A DNA stretch of 64,000 nucleotides from Gandjariella thermophila. GTDB lineage: Bacteria; Actinomycetota; Actinomycetes; Mycobacteriales; Pseudonocardiaceae. The stretch is taken from contig NZ_BJFL01000014.1 of NCBI RefSeq assembly GCF_005405885.1, forward strand, positions 1 through 64,000. Direction: 5' to 3'. Each line of letters starts with the position of its first letter. Within the stretch, counting starts at the first letter, position 1. A program made the position numbers and the translations under genes. Under the pieces are notes generated by a model. The model saw only the letters and a list, made by a program, of their open reading frames with translations. It was not told where the DNA came from and did no database searches. This document shows positions 1 through 7,315 of this stretch, in pieces.

Positions 1-336
1 ATGCGGCTGCTGGCCGAGGCGGGCGCGCTCGTCTACACCTGCGCGCGGAACTACATCGAAGCTGGCGCTGCCAGCTTTGGCGAAGCCCTGCGAGCCGGGA
101 CGCCGGTCATCGCACTGGCCTGGGACCCAGGTACCTGCGCGGAGGCCGCCTTATGCGAACGGAGCGGGTTCGTGGTCCAACTCGATCACGACGACGATGA
201 CGAGATCGCGGCGAAAGCGCTCGCGGACGCGATCGAGCAGGTAACGCCCCTCCGTGCGGCCGAGGTACAGGAAATCGGACTTGCCCGGTTTGACCCCGTC
301 CGGCATTTCCAGGCACTTGCCGCGCGGCCATGCTGA
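1..336 (+). CDS. Glycosyltransferase, GT4-like C-terminal end (partial)
   Basis: This is the C-terminal end of a probable GT-B fold glycosyltransferase; the rest of the gene lies before the window, so the ATG at its first base is not a trusted start. The stretch ASFGEALRAGTPVIA (about residues 24-38 here) is the typical nucleotide-sugar-binding segment of family GT4, in which the Glu contacts the sugar donor. It is followed by a short acidic run (DHDDDDE) and the usual closing helices. Donor and acceptor cannot be told from this fragment. The stop codon overlaps the start of the next gene (ATGCTGA), so the two are probably co-translated and may act in one pathway. The family call is an inference from one motif and length. 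Confidence 0.6.
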   Translation: MRLLAEAGALVYTCARNYIEAGAASFGEALRAGTPVIALAWDPGTCAEAALCERSGFVVQLDHDDDDEIAAKALADAIEQVTPLRAAEVQEIGLARFDPVRHFQALAARPC

Positions 337-1361
337 CGGGACGCCCCTTCGAACTACTGGCCGCGCTCCGGCAAACCTTCCCCCGATGGGACTGCACCCT
401 CGACGGTGACCACGTCACTCTCACCTATGGGCAAGCCTCCTCCGCCTATTACCCGCCGCGGTGCCCGCCATCGTGGTCCGAGATGATCACGACTCTGGCG
501 GACGTCTGCGCCGCCCACGGCGTCCGACGAGGAAACCTGCTGCCCCTGCATGGCTTGGGCGACGCCGAGCTGACGTTCTCGGCTATCCAAGCCCTCGACC
601 CGTACCTCAAGGACGGCCACCGCCACGTGCACGCGCACGGGTTCGTCCCGCAGCCGGTCGTGCGGTTCACAGGCCAGCGCGATGAGCACGGCACGTTGTT
701 ACCAGGCTTCGCCACATCGTTCGTCAACGTCTCAATCGTCGAGCCGATCAAGACCGTTCCCGAACATGCGGCCCTGATCGACACATGGATCAGCGCGCTC
801 TCACGCCTCGGTTTCCACGCCCAGCACCTCACCATCAGCGGCAACCTGGTTGTCTGGCAACGCGCCCCAGTCGCGGGGATCACCCTGCGGTTTCATCACG
901 AAGGCCGCGAACTTGGCGACGCCGTGCTGCTGTGGAACAACGAGGACCCATCGAAGCTAGCCACCGACATCGGTTCCGGCCTCGAACGGCTGGCCTGGCT
1001 ACTCACGCGCCGAACATGGGCCAACGTCGTGTACGGCACCTTGGACGGGCAGGCAGATCTTCGCGTCCTCGACGCCGTACGCACCGCGACCCTCATCGTC
1101 GGCACCGGTATCCGCCCCGCACCACGCGGCCCCGGTCACGCCGTTCGCCGCCTGCTCCGTGCCGAAGCCCAGCGCACCGACGGCCTTGGACTCAGTCGGA
1201 TCGTGCGGTGGGCACACGCCTACTGGAGCGGAATCGAACCGCTACTGGTGCCGTGGCCGGAAGTTTGTCGCATCCTCGACACGGAGGCCCTTGATCACAA
1301 GGAGTACACGGACCGCAAGTCCGTGGGCAACTCATGTCGGCAAGTCATCGGCAACTTATGA
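330..1361 (+). CDS. Truncated alanyl-tRNA synthetase-like protein
   Basis: The protein resembles the catalytic half of class II alanyl-tRNA synthetase. It has an AlaRS motif-3-like segment IGSGLERLAWLL near residue 212, matching the DTGMGLERI region. About 30 residues later comes a stretch ending VRRLLRAEAQ that mirrors the AlaRS segment with the GRGYVLRR element. At 343 residues it lacks the editing and C-Ala domains of the usual 850-900-residue enzyme. The AlaRS ADHxR element reads LDAVR and no clear motif 2 is visible, so housekeeping charging of tRNA-Ala is unlikely. Truncated synthetase paralogues often serve in natural-product or amino-acid-transfer chemistry, which fits its coupling to a glycosyltransferase, but the role is unknown. 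The last 20 residues are unlike AlaRS and are encoded within a repeat array. Confidence 0.65.
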   Translation: MLTGRPFELLAALRQTFPRWDCTLDGDHVTLTYGQASSAYYPPRCPPSWSEMITTLADVCAAHGVRRGNLLPLHGLGDAELTFSAIQALDPYLKDGHRHVHAHGFVPQPVVRFTGQRDEHGTLLPGFATSFVNVSIVEPIKTVPEHAALIDTWISALSRLGFHAQHLTISGNLVVWQRAPVAGITLRFHHEGRELGDAVLLWNNEDPSKLATDIGSGLERLAWLLTRRTWANVVYGTLDGQADLRVLDAVRTATLIVGTGIRPAPRGPGHAVRRLLRAEAQRTDGLGLSRIVRWAHAYWSGIEPLLVPWPEVCRILDTEALDHKEYTDRKSVGNSCRQVIGNL

Positions 1362-1379
1362 GTTGCCGACCGAGTTGCC
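1326..1379. repeat. Phased array of five GGCAACT-type heptamers
   Basis: Five heptamers GGCAACT or its complement start at 1326, 1339 (GGCAAGT variant), 1350, 1361 and 1373; the last two are inverted. Their spacing of 13, 11, 11 and 12 bases is close to one helical turn. The centre forms a perfect palindrome, TCGGCAACT-TATG-AGTTGCCGA, at 1348-1369. The array overlaps the end of the AlaRS-like gene. It looks like a multi-site protein-binding region such as an operator, iteron set or recombination arm site. Confidence 0.6.
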
Positions 1380-1842
1380 GCGAACAAGGAACAACATCGC
1401 TGGTCACGCCGCTGTAAGGACGGAACGCTCGTCCCCCAACTTCCTGGGGATAACTACCCCTCGGGCCGAGAGAGGTGGGAGCGGGGCGAGTAGCGCGAGG
1501 CCCGGAGTCCCACGACGACGCGGGCGCACCGGGCTCACTTCCAGCCGTATCCGCAGATCGACCAGCACCGGCGAGCCTACCAAGCTGCGCTGCTCCGGCC
1601 GAGCGAACTTTCAAGCGTCGGTGTCCAAAATCGGTCGTCAATTGCCTCTCCTGTAGTGCTTGGGTTTCCTGGCACACTGGAGGAGGCCGGTGATCATGCT
1701 CGCGCGGCGGGCGATCGGCAGTCACCACACCATCAGACCCAAGTGTGTTATTGGTCACATTTTTCTTGATCGCTGTCCTATGAGGGCCGTTTTTCCGGAC
1801 TTCAGGGGCGTCCAGGGTTCCTCTGACCGATGGGTGGTGTTG
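1362..1842. other. Intergenic region before the replication-relaxation gene
   Basis: No credible gene is seen here. The left end carries the tail of the heptamer array. The right part is less GC-rich and holds TTGGTCACA at 1751-1759, a nonamer found again at 2021-2029 inside an 8-bp-arm palindrome in the following gene. The promoter of the relaxation gene probably lies in 1680-1842. Confidence 0.5.
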
Positions 1843-3201
1843 ATGGCTGACCGCAGACACAACGAGGCTCACCGTCGCGCGGCTCGCGCGGCGGGTGGGG
1901 CTGCGGATGGGGCGACGGGTGCGGTGCGTCCCAGGGCCGCAGGGGCATCCGCAGGGGGCCTTGTCCCTCGCTCCGCAGGTCGGGGCGGGGACACGGCGCG
2001 CGGCGCGGGTGTCCGACTGATTGGTCACAATCAGTCTCCTTTCACGTCTGCCGCGCGGGGGCGTCGCCGCAGGGCGGCGGGCGGAGCACCGGACGGGGCG
2101 CTGTGGGCCACGCTGACGCCTCGGGATCGTCTGGTATTGGAACTGGTTGCTGAACATCATGTTCTGACCACGGAGCAGCTTCGTGCGCTGGTGTTTCCGT
2201 CGATCTCGCGCGCACAGCATCGCTTGCTGCACCTGGCTGATCTGGGCGTGTTGTGGCGCACGCAGCCGTATCGCGCCGAAGGTGGCTCGAAGCCGTTTCA
2301 CTACCTGCTGGGCTATCGCGGCGTCGAGCTGCGCGCCGCCCACAACGGCACGAGTCCGCCGCGCCCAGCGGCGCACGCGGATCGGCTGCGCCGCATCCTC
2401 GAATCGCCCAGGCTGGGTCACCTGTTGGGGGTGAATCAGTTCTTCGCTGAGCTGGCCGACTACTCGCGTCGTGTCGGGCTTGGCGCGTTCGCCGCCGGTG
2501 AGCGGGGTTTCGCCCGCGAGGGCTTGCACACGTGGCGCTCCGAGGAGTCGATTACTGAGTTCTACGGCAACAAGATCACCCCGGACGGCTACGGCTGCTG
2601 GCACGAACACGGCCGGTGGCTGGGGTTCTTCCTGGAACACGACACCGGCACCGAACCACTGCGCCGTGTCGCGGACAAGATCGACCGCTACACCGGGTCC
2701 GGCAAGCCCTACACCGACCGTCTGGATGTGGCGCGGCGGTTGGCGGGCATGGTGCTGATCTGGACCAGCAGCGCCCGCCGCGAACAGGGCTTGCGGAAAG
2801 CCTTGCAGGCCAAGCATTCCTCCGTCCCGGTGGCGACCGCGTCCCGCGAGCATGGCCACCCGGACGGTCCGGCGGGCGAGGTGTGGTCCGTGGTCACCGT
2901 CGTGCCCGAGCAGGCCCGGCGGGTGCGGTTGGGCGAGCTGCCCACCGTGATCGGCGGCACCACCGACGACGGCACTCCCAGGGTGCTGGCCGAGTTGGCC
3001 ACCCGTCCGCCGTCGCCGCTCGACGATGACGATGACGACGAGGGCGCCTACCTCGACGGCGTCACCGACGAGATGCGTGAGGCCAACCGGCGCGGGATCG
3101 ACGTCGGCGACCTCGTGCTCACCGACCCCGATCCCGACGAGGACACCACGAGCCACGGGACGCCCGCGCGGCAACCGTGGCAGCGGCGGCGTCCCGCCTG
3201 A
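1843..3201 (+). CDS. Replication-relaxation family protein
   Basis: A protein of about 452 residues with a winged-helix-like segment (LTPRDRLVLELVAEHHVLTT, then SRAQHRLLHLADLGVL, about residues 90-140) typical of the replication-relaxation family (Pfam Replic_Relax). These proteins are encoded on actinobacterial plasmids and integrative conjugative elements and are thought to act in plasmid replication or DNA relaxation. The first 80 residues are low-complexity Ala/Gly/Arg and may be partly untranslated; ATG at 1843 is chosen because upstream codons are atypical, but no strong ribosome site is visible. An acidic run (DDDDDDE) lies near the C-terminus. It marks the island as plasmid-derived. 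The hexamer array downstream could be its DNA target, which is an inference. Confidence 0.7.
   Translation: MADRRHNEAHRRAARAAGGAADGATGAVRPRAAGASAGGLVPRSAGRGGDTARGAGVRLIGHNQSPFTSAARGRRRRAAGGAPDGALWATLTPRDRLVLELVAEHHVLTTEQLRALVFPSISRAQHRLLHLADLGVLWRTQPYRAEGGSKPFHYLLGYRGVELRAAHNGTSPPRPAAHADRLRRILESPRLGHLLGVNQFFAELADYSRRVGLGAFAAGERGFAREGLHTWRSEESITEFYGNKITPDGYGCWHEHGRWLGFFLEHDTGTEPLRRVADKIDRYTGSGKPYTDRLDVARRLAGMVLIWTSSARREQGLRKALQAKHSSVPVATASREHGHPDGPAGEVWSVVTVVPEQARRVRLGELPTVIGGTTDDGTPRVLAELATRPPSPLDDDDDDEGAYLDGVTDEMREANRRGIDVGDLVLTDPDPDEDTTSHGTPARQPWQRRRPA
2015..2036. repeat. Palindrome around TTGGTCACA
   Basis: Perfect 8-bp arms, GACTGATT and AATCAGTC, flank GGTCAC. The central TTGGTCACA recurs at 1751-1759. 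It lies in the N-terminal coding part of the relaxation protein, so it may be an operator if translation really starts further downstream. Confidence 0.4.
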
Positions 3202-3651
3202 CTCCTTGACAACTCGACACGATCGTCTGTGCTCTCTGGTCGACCCGCCCCATGTGTCTCGCCCCGCGCGAGACCCCAGCCGAGACCATGATCGAGACAC
3301 CGAGACCGGGAAACCGAGACGAGACACCGAGTCTCGCCCCGGTCTCGCCGGTGGTCTCGCTGATCGTGGGCGGTGAGAGCCCAGAACTCCGGCCGGTGAT
3401 CGCTGGCCCCGACGGGTGCCCGAGTGCAGTCGGGGAGTCGAAGCCCACCGGCCTTGTTCCAGCCTGGCACCGCCAGCCACCACAGCGCGCGTCATGGCGC
3501 GTGCCCGCACCCCTGGAAAGCCTGACACGGCACGGGGTTCGGGTGATCCGGCTGGCGTTGTGCCCGCTGCGTCGACGGTTGCCCATGCTGCCGACCAGCC
3601 GCCCGCGACCTCCCGCCCACGATGCGGGCTCGCGGGCACCCGGAGGTGCCT
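3202..3651. other. Non-coding stretch with hexamer array
   Basis: This 450-base gap begins after the replication-relaxation gene. The first 160 bases hold the CGAGAC/GTCTCG array. The remaining 290 bases hold only overlapping open frames with poor codon bias, none of which I accept as genes. The location next to a plasmid-type replication gene makes it a candidate origin or partition region. Confidence 0.45.
3256..3359. repeat. Iteron-like array of ten CGAGAC/GTCTCG hexamers
   Basis: The hexamer CGAGAC starts at 3269, 3281, 3293, 3301, 3315 and 3320, and its complement GTCTCG at 3256, 3331, 3342 and 3354. Most intervals are 11-14 bases, so many copies sit on one face of the helix. Direct copies cluster on the left and inverted copies on the right. 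This is the arrangement expected of a replication initiator, partition protein or repressor binding region. It is non-coding and directly downstream of the relaxation gene. Confidence 0.6.
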
Positions 3652-3888
3652 ATGTGCCCCCACAACCCCGAAAACCGCCACGAGCACACCGACAACACAG
3701 GTGATGCCCACGGCAACGTCGTACCGCTTCACCACAGCACAGCCCGCGCCGGCGTTACGGTGGAACGGATCGAGACCGAGCCGATGACCGCCGAAGAATA
3801 CCGCCGCGCGGTCATCGCACTCGCCGCTTTGATCAATGAATGGATACAACAGGAAGACACCCCGCCAGACGACGAAAAAGCCGCCTAA
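3652..3888 (+). CDS. Small hypothetical protein of the island
   Basis: A 78-residue protein of unknown function. ATG at 3652 is chosen because GGAGGTG lies six bases upstream. The N-terminal half is His/Asn-rich with no recognisable fold. The C-terminal half (EEYRRAVIALAALINEWIQQ) should form one amphipathic helix, and the tail is acidic. The insertion sequence begins eight bases after its stop codon, so the IS landed just outside the reading frame. Similar small proteins are common on actinobacterial integrative elements, but I do not recognise a named family. Confidence 0.5.
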   Translation: MCPHNPENRHEHTDNTGDAHGNVVPLHHSTARAGVTVERIETEPMTAEEYRRAVIALAALINEWIQQEDTPPDDEKAA

Positions 3889-3895
3889 AACCAGA

Positions 3896-4779
3896 GAGCG
3901 TTATTCAGAGCCCTTACCAGCCAAGTCGGTAGAACTCCAGTGCGGTGACGATTCGGATGACATTCGGAAGCTCGGCGAGGCGCCCTCGAAAGCCGGTGGC
4001 AAGTATCTTCCAGTTCTTGACATGGGCGATGCATCGTTCGACGGCAGAGCGCAGTGAGGAGATCACCCTGTTGTTTGCCTTGTCGCCGATAGAGAGCTCG
4101 CCACCCTTGGGTTTCTTGCGAGGCGTGATTGCGTGAGTTCCCTGGTAGGCAGGGTCGGCGATGACTGGGACATCGGCCAGAAGATCTTCCCAGCCGCACT
4201 CAGTAAACGATTTTCGGTCATGCATTGCCCCAGGCAAGGGTATCGATATTCCCAACAGGCCTCCGTTGGTATCGGCGGCAACCTGAATGTTGAGTCCGGC
4301 CCGGCGGCGCTTGCCAGAGTAGTTGTCCTCGTGACCTGCGCGGTTGCCGGTGGGCACATCGGTTCCGTCGACCAGGACGAGTCGGCCGCGGATCGCCTCT
4401 TCGAGGTTCGGAACGTGCAGGCACAACGCCTGCCCGATCAGCGGAAGTATGGATCGATAAACTCTCGATACGGTCGACTGGCTGACTCCGAACAGGTCGC
4501 CCACAGCCGCCTGGTTCAGATTCTGCCGGACGTATACCAAGGTGAGTACGACAGCGCGATACAGTCCCACCACCGGAGGCCAGACTTGCTTTTTATTACA
4601 GGAGACGATCTGCCAAATGCGAGCAACAAGCTCCTCGATCTGGTCGGCAGCAAGTCCTGTAGTAGACTGGTAACGCAACGGCCCCGCCTGTAAGTCGTGT
4701 TCTGTGGTAGGAAAACGATCTTACCTGATCGGGGTCGTTGCCCTACTTTGAGGTGATCAAGCCGGCCTGAATAACGCTC
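3896..4779 (-). mobile_element. Complete IS5-type insertion sequence, 884 bp
   Basis: The element is bounded by 13-bp perfect inverted repeats: GAGCGTTATTCAG at 3896-3908 and its complement at 4767-4779. The trinucleotide AGA lies directly outside both ends (3893-3895 and 4780-4782), a probable 3-bp target duplication. It carries one transposase gene on the minus strand. Its base composition is clearly lower in GC than its surroundings, which points to recent arrival from another host. Intact ends and gene suggest it may still be mobile. Confidence 0.85.
3914..4678 (-). CDS. IS5 family transposase (DDE_Tnp_4 type)
   Basis: A 254-residue DDE transposase that would cut and join the ends of the surrounding insertion sequence. 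An N-terminal helix-turn-helix (about residues 55-80, with GVSQSTVSRVYR) is followed by the catalytic core. The first Asp is in LVDGTDVPT (about 103-111), the second in VIADPAYQG (about 175-183), and the Glu in SAVERCIAHVK (about 216-226). The length is complete for IS5-group elements with one reading frame. The start codon appears to be TTG at 4678 behind a GC-rich leader. All three catalytic residues are present, so it is probably functional. Confidence 0.85.
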   Translation of the reverse strand: MRYQSTTGLAADQIEELVARIWQIVSCNKKQVWPPVVGLYRAVVLTLVYVRQNLNQAAVGDLFGVSQSTVSRVYRSILPLIGQALCLHVPNLEEAIRGRLVLVDGTDVPTGNRAGHEDNYSGKRRRAGLNIQVAADTNGGLLGISIPLPGAMHDRKSFTECGWEDLLADVPVIADPAYQGTHAITPRKKPKGGELSIGDKANNRVISSLRSAVERCIAHVKNWKILATGFRGRLAELPNVIRIVTALEFYRLGW

Positions 4780-4907
4780 AGACATATCACCTTCCCAAGA
4801 TGACCACGACAAGGGATAATACAATCATGCGCGATACCCGCTGTGACCTGCGTTGTTAGTCGGTTCTTAGTCAGCTCTTGTCGCCACGAAAACAGTTTTG
4901 TTCACGG

Positions 4908-4941
4908 CCGATCCGGGCCAGCTAAAAATGGCCCGGATCGG
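4908..4941. terminator. Perfect hairpin before the recombinase gene
   Basis: A 13-bp stem (CCGATCCGGGCCA and its complement) closes an eight-base loop, GCTAAAAA. It ends about 30 bases before the recombinase start codon. It could stop transcription coming from the insertion sequence side, or act as an attenuator of the recombinase message. No uridine tract follows on either strand. Confidence 0.55.
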
Positions 4942-4973
4942 GCATCGAAAAGGAACACTGAGGGAGTTTTTTC

Positions 4974-6623
4974 ATGGGGCGATCGAGCACCGCGCGACGC
5001 ACCAAGAATGCGGCGATGACGCTGGATGATCTCGACACGGTCCGGGTCGGGGTCTACATGCGGCGTTCCACCGACGACGAACACCAGCCCTACTCCATCG
5101 AGGCCCAAGACGAGCGATTGAAGTCCTATGTGGAGCCTCAGCCCGGTTGGCATGTGGCCATGCGGTTTTCCGACGACGCCTCGGGCGCGACCACCGAGCG
5201 GGATGACCTGCAACGGGCACTGGCCGCCGCGCGAGCGGGGTTGATCGATGTGCTGCTGGTCTACCGGGTGGACCGGTTCTCCCGGAACTTGCGGGACATG
5301 GTGACCCTGCTCGATGAACTCGACCAGTGCGGCGTGGTGTTCCGCTCCGCCACGGAGCCGTTCGACACCTCCACGCCGATGGGGCGGATGCTGGTGCAGA
5401 TGCTGGGCATGTTCGCCCAGTTCGAACGCGACACCATCATCGACCGCGTGATCAATGGGATGGAACGTAAAGCCGCCAAGGGCCTGTGGAAGGGCGGCAG
5501 GCGGCCGTTCGGCTACACCGTCGCCCACGACACTCACCGGCTCGTGCCCCACACCGACGAGTCGCCGATCGTGCGGTTGATCTTCCGGCTGTACACCTAC
5601 GACCGGTTGGGCTCGAAGGTCGTCGCTCGTGTGCTCAACGAGCGAGGTCACCGCACCACCACCGGCGGCACCTGGTCCGCCTACCAAATCCTGCGGGTCC
5701 TCTCGAACCGCGTCTATATCGGCGAACTGTCCTTCCGGGAGATCACCGTGAACGACTGCCACACACCCCTGATCGACACCGAGACCTTCGAAGAAGCACA
5801 ACGCCTGCTCGCCGAACGCGGCGAGGACCACGCCCACCGCCGCGCCAACGGCTCCGACTACCAGCTCACCGGACTCATGCGCTGCCCGAAGTGCGGCAAA
5901 GCCATGATCGGCACCCGCGCGACCGGCAAGAACAAGGTCTACCGCTACTACACCTGCTTCACCCGCTCCCGCTACGACACCACCAAATGCGACGGGCACC
6001 GCATCAACGCCGACGCCGTCGAGCAAGCCGTGCTCGGCGCACTCGCGAGCTTCTACCGCGACCACCACGCGCTCATCGCCGACGCCGTAGCCGAAGCCCA
6101 GCGGCAACACCGCGCCGGGCACGACACACAACAAGCCGAACTCGCCAGCGTCGAAACCAAGATCACGGAGACCAACGGCAAGATCGACCGCTACCTCACC
6201 GCGTTCGAAAACGGCACCCTCGATGAGGAACTGGTCGGCCAACGCCTCGCCGAGCTGCGCGCCACCAGCAAGCAACTACACGCCCGCCGCGAAGAACTCG
6301 CCTCCGCTCTCGACGCCGAGCCCACCGTCCCCGAAGCGGCCACGCTCGCCAAGATCGCCGATCACATCACCAGGGTCATCGACCGGGGCAGCGACCAGAC
6401 CCGCAAAGCTCTGATCGAAACCCTCATCGCCGAAGTCAAGATCACCAGCCCCAGCACCGTCATCCCCAGGTACCGCATCCTCCAACCCAGCACCGACCAC
6501 GACACAGCAGCAGCCACAAACAAGGCCCTGACCAGCGACAACGCGCCAGCCAGGGCCTCGAAGGAAGGTGTTCGTGCAATGACTAATTTGGTGGGGCAGG
6601 TGGGACTCGAACCCACGACCTGA
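4974..6623 (+). CDS. Large serine recombinase (site-specific integrase)
   Basis: A 549-residue large serine recombinase that would integrate and excise the island. The resolvase domain is at about residues 20-170, with the nucleophilic Ser in VYMRRSTDDE and the conserved VYRVDRFSRN and GMFAQFERD segments. A recombinase domain with GGRRPFGY and NRVYIGE follows. A zinc ribbon (CPKCG, later YYTC and KCDG, about 304-345) and a coiled coil of Ala/Glu-rich helices (about 375-450) complete the fold. GAGGGAG lies eight bases before the ATG. The last codons extend about 35 bases into the oppositely oriented tRNA gene, giving an artificial tail (GLEPTT). This shows that the gene abuts its attachment site. 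Confidence 0.9.
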   Translation: MGRSSTARRTKNAAMTLDDLDTVRVGVYMRRSTDDEHQPYSIEAQDERLKSYVEPQPGWHVAMRFSDDASGATTERDDLQRALAAARAGLIDVLLVYRVDRFSRNLRDMVTLLDELDQCGVVFRSATEPFDTSTPMGRMLVQMLGMFAQFERDTIIDRVINGMERKAAKGLWKGGRRPFGYTVAHDTHRLVPHTDESPIVRLIFRLYTYDRLGSKVVARVLNERGHRTTTGGTWSAYQILRVLSNRVYIGELSFREITVNDCHTPLIDTETFEEAQRLLAERGEDHAHRRANGSDYQLTGLMRCPKCGKAMIGTRATGKNKVYRYYTCFTRSRYDTTKCDGHRINADAVEQAVLGALASFYRDHHALIADAVAEAQRQHRAGHDTQQAELASVETKITETNGKIDRYLTAFENGTLDEELVGQRLAELRATSKQLHARREELASALDAEPTVPEAATLAKIADHITRVIDRGSDQTRKALIETLIAEVKITSPSTVIPRYRILQPSTDHDTAAATNKALTSDNAPARASKEGVRAMTNLVGQVGLEPTT

Positions 6624-6666
6624 CGGATTATGAGTCCGCTGCTCTAACCTGCTGAGCTACTGCCCC
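6589..6666 (-). tRNA. tRNA with CAT anticodon, probably tRNA-Met
   Basis: On the minus strand the acceptor stem GGGGCAG pairs with CTGCCCC, the anticodon loop is CTCATAA and the T-loop is TTCGAGT. The discriminator A is followed by an encoded CCA. The anticodon CAT fits elongator tRNA-Met; tRNA-Ile2 (lysidine-modified CAT) cannot be excluded by sequence reading alone. An initiator is unlikely because the anticodon stem lacks three consecutive G:C pairs. Its 3' end overlaps the recombinase gene and is the likely integration target. Confidence 0.9.
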
Positions 6667-6813
6667 CCGGAGCGGGTCGCGTGACGATGACCGCGCTGGG
6701 CAGAGTACCGCCGTGGTGGGAGCGGCGTTCGCTCAGGGGCTCGATCGGCCGGTGGCGTCTCGACCGGCCAAGCCGGCCATCCCCGGCCGGTGAGGGGAGC
6801 CCGCAGATAGCGG

Positions 6814-6846
6814 CGAGGGCCCCGTCCGGAGTGGACGAGGCCCTCG
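6814..6846 (-). terminator. Hairpin after tRNA-Asn
   Basis: CGAGGGCC and GGCCCTCG pair, with an inner GTCC/GGAC extension. It starts nine bases beyond the tRNA-Asn 3' end on the minus strand, which fits a terminator or 3' processing signal for that tRNA. Confidence 0.55.
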
Positions 6847-6854
6847 CGCCCGGG

Positions 6855-6927
6855 CTCCTCCGAGTGGACTCGAACCACCAACCCTGCGGTTAACAGCCGC
6901 ATGCTCTGCCAATTGAGCTACGGAGGA
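6855..6927 (-). tRNA. tRNA-Asn (GTT)
   Basis: The 73-nucleotide cloverleaf has acceptor arms TCCTCCG and CGGAGGA, anticodon loop CTGTTAA and T-loop TTCGAGT. The discriminator is G. CCA is not encoded (CCC follows), unlike the neighbouring CAT tRNA. Confidence 0.95.
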
Positions 6928-7072
6928 ACGCTGCCGTTGCGGCCGGGCTCTCGGCCCGGCCGTGCACAACTATAGCGCACCCGTTACGGGGCTTCGTTCA
7001 CCCCCCGGGCACCCGCGGGTGGACTGGGGGAGGATGGCCGTGGGTACACGTTGATCGGAGAAGGGAGGACCC

Positions 7073-7315
7073 ATGAAGACCTTCCTGCTGGGCGCCGCCG
7101 TCGGCTACGTCCTCGGGACGCGGGCCGGCCGCGAGCGGTACGAGCAGATCGTCCGCGCCTACCGGGGCGTCGTGGACCACCCGGCGGTGCAGGGCTGGGC
7201 CGGCGTGGCCCGGGCCAAGGTGGGCGAGTGGATGGGCCGCCCGACCGAGAGTGCGCACGGGGACGCCGCGGCGCGTGCCCGGCGCCGGCCGACCACGCCG
7301 GAACCGGTCAGGTGA
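7073..7315 (+). CDS. Small conserved actinobacterial protein (YtxH-like)
   Basis: An 80-residue protein with a short hydrophobic N-terminal segment, [20 protein letters not shown], followed by the R-x-R-Y-E-Q-I pattern common in small YtxH-like proteins of actinobacteria, where a glycine-rich membrane-associated helix leads into a charged helix. The function is not known. AAGGGAGGA lies close before the ATG. The gene converges with the methyltransferase gene and overlaps its end by eight bases. The Arg-rich tail carries no recognisable motif. Confidence 0.65.
   Translation: MKTFLLGAAVGYVLGTRAGRERYEQIVRAYRGVVDHPAVQGWAGVARAKVGEWMGRPTESAHGDAAARARRRPTTPEPVR

Noticed and set aside
3252-3787. Overlapping plus-strand frames of 123-150 codons in the hexamer-array region
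   Set aside because: They have poor codon bias, low complexity and no ribosome site; the repeats and the good start at 3652 explain the region better.
1345-3849. 834-codon open frame on the minus strand
   Set aside because: It is antisense to the replication-relaxation gene, is Arg/Pro-rich and low-complexity, and arises from GC-rich third positions on the opposite strand.
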